From Telmatactis stephensoni (taxonomy: Eukaryota > Cnidaria > Anthozoa > Actiniaria > Isophelliidae), in contig JALIZF010001244.1 of NCBI GenBank assembly GCA_029948255.1, forward strand, positions 124,001-188,000: DNA of 64,000 nucleotides, written 5' to 3'. The notes under the pieces were generated by a model. That model was not told the origin of the DNA. It did not search any database and saw only the letters and a program-made list of their open reading frames with translations. Of this stretch, positions 63,696 to 64,000 are shown in pieces; the stretch's first letter is position 1; the number at the start of each line of letters is the position of its first letter. A program made the translations under genes and the position numbers.

Positions 63696-64000
63696 CTTAG
63701 ATTAATTAAAAAAACGTAAGCATCGAACATGAGAGCGTTAATTGCGTGACGTCGACGTGACACCGCCACAATCAGGACACCATTCATGCGTTTTCACGTC
63801 GTCTTCCCATCTACGGCGACGTAATTCAGAACATTACGACGGGTTCGACATTATATACGTAAAAACGACGCCGCGCACGCTGACGGATTTTATTCAGAAT
63901 TAACGTCTGTTGCATTGACGTTACCCACTTCGAGAAGAGGACGCGAACACAAAAAATGAAATTGCGTCTTGCCAATGGCGTTGCGACGTCGTCATCACGG
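63696..64000. other. Right edge: probable esterase intron
   Basis: T-rich tract precedes the acceptor at 63696. The rest contains ACGTCG/GACGTC-rich sequence (63745-63790 and 63840-63995) with no recognisable coding exon. Confidence 0.4.

Overview
The window is animal nuclear DNA: intron-rich protein genes with GT-AG introns, many tRNA-derived SINE pieces, foldback and MITE-like elements, minisatellites and long G or C runs. The protein repertoire (TRPC channel, EXD3/Mut-7 nuclease, Rab geranylgeranyltransferase beta, UCHL5, DUF1771-Smr protein, PLP-fold transferase, cholinesterase-like protein) and the repeat style suggest a marine invertebrate, most likely an anthozoan cnidarian such as a stony coral. 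The species call is inference; the gene identities rest on conserved motifs and on exons whose reading phases join.

Layout. 2382-17737 (-) is a TRPC-type cation channel in 7 coding exons. Its introns hold several MITEs, a retrotransposon tail with a restriction-like endonuclease, SINE pieces and a partial duplication of its first exon. 17738-22228 is intergenic and repeat-rich. 22229 to about 36270 (-) is an EXD3/Mut-7-type 3'-5' exonuclease with at least 19 coding exons. 37650-40996 (-) is RABGGTB and 41175-48231 (+) is UCHL5; they start head to head, 178 bp apart. 49939-50580 (-) is an intronless DUF1771-Smr gene, head to head with a PLP-dependent aminotransferase-fold gene at 50815-57504 (+), 234 bp apart. 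59528-63695 (-) is the 3' part of a type-B carboxylesterase/cholinesterase-like gene that runs off the right edge.

The genes do not form one pathway; they are mostly housekeeping functions (Rab prenylation, proteasome-linked deubiquitination, nucleic acid processing) with a channel and an esterase. The most striking points are: an aminotransferase-fold protein whose Schiff-base lysine is replaced by threonine; exon ends copied into neighbouring non-coding DNA in two genes; an intronic minisatellite carrying repeated TGACGTCA sites; a 12-base motif (CACAGGRARCCC) found twelve times; a perfect 58-bp palindrome; and a one-base frame problem in the TRPC S5-pore exon.
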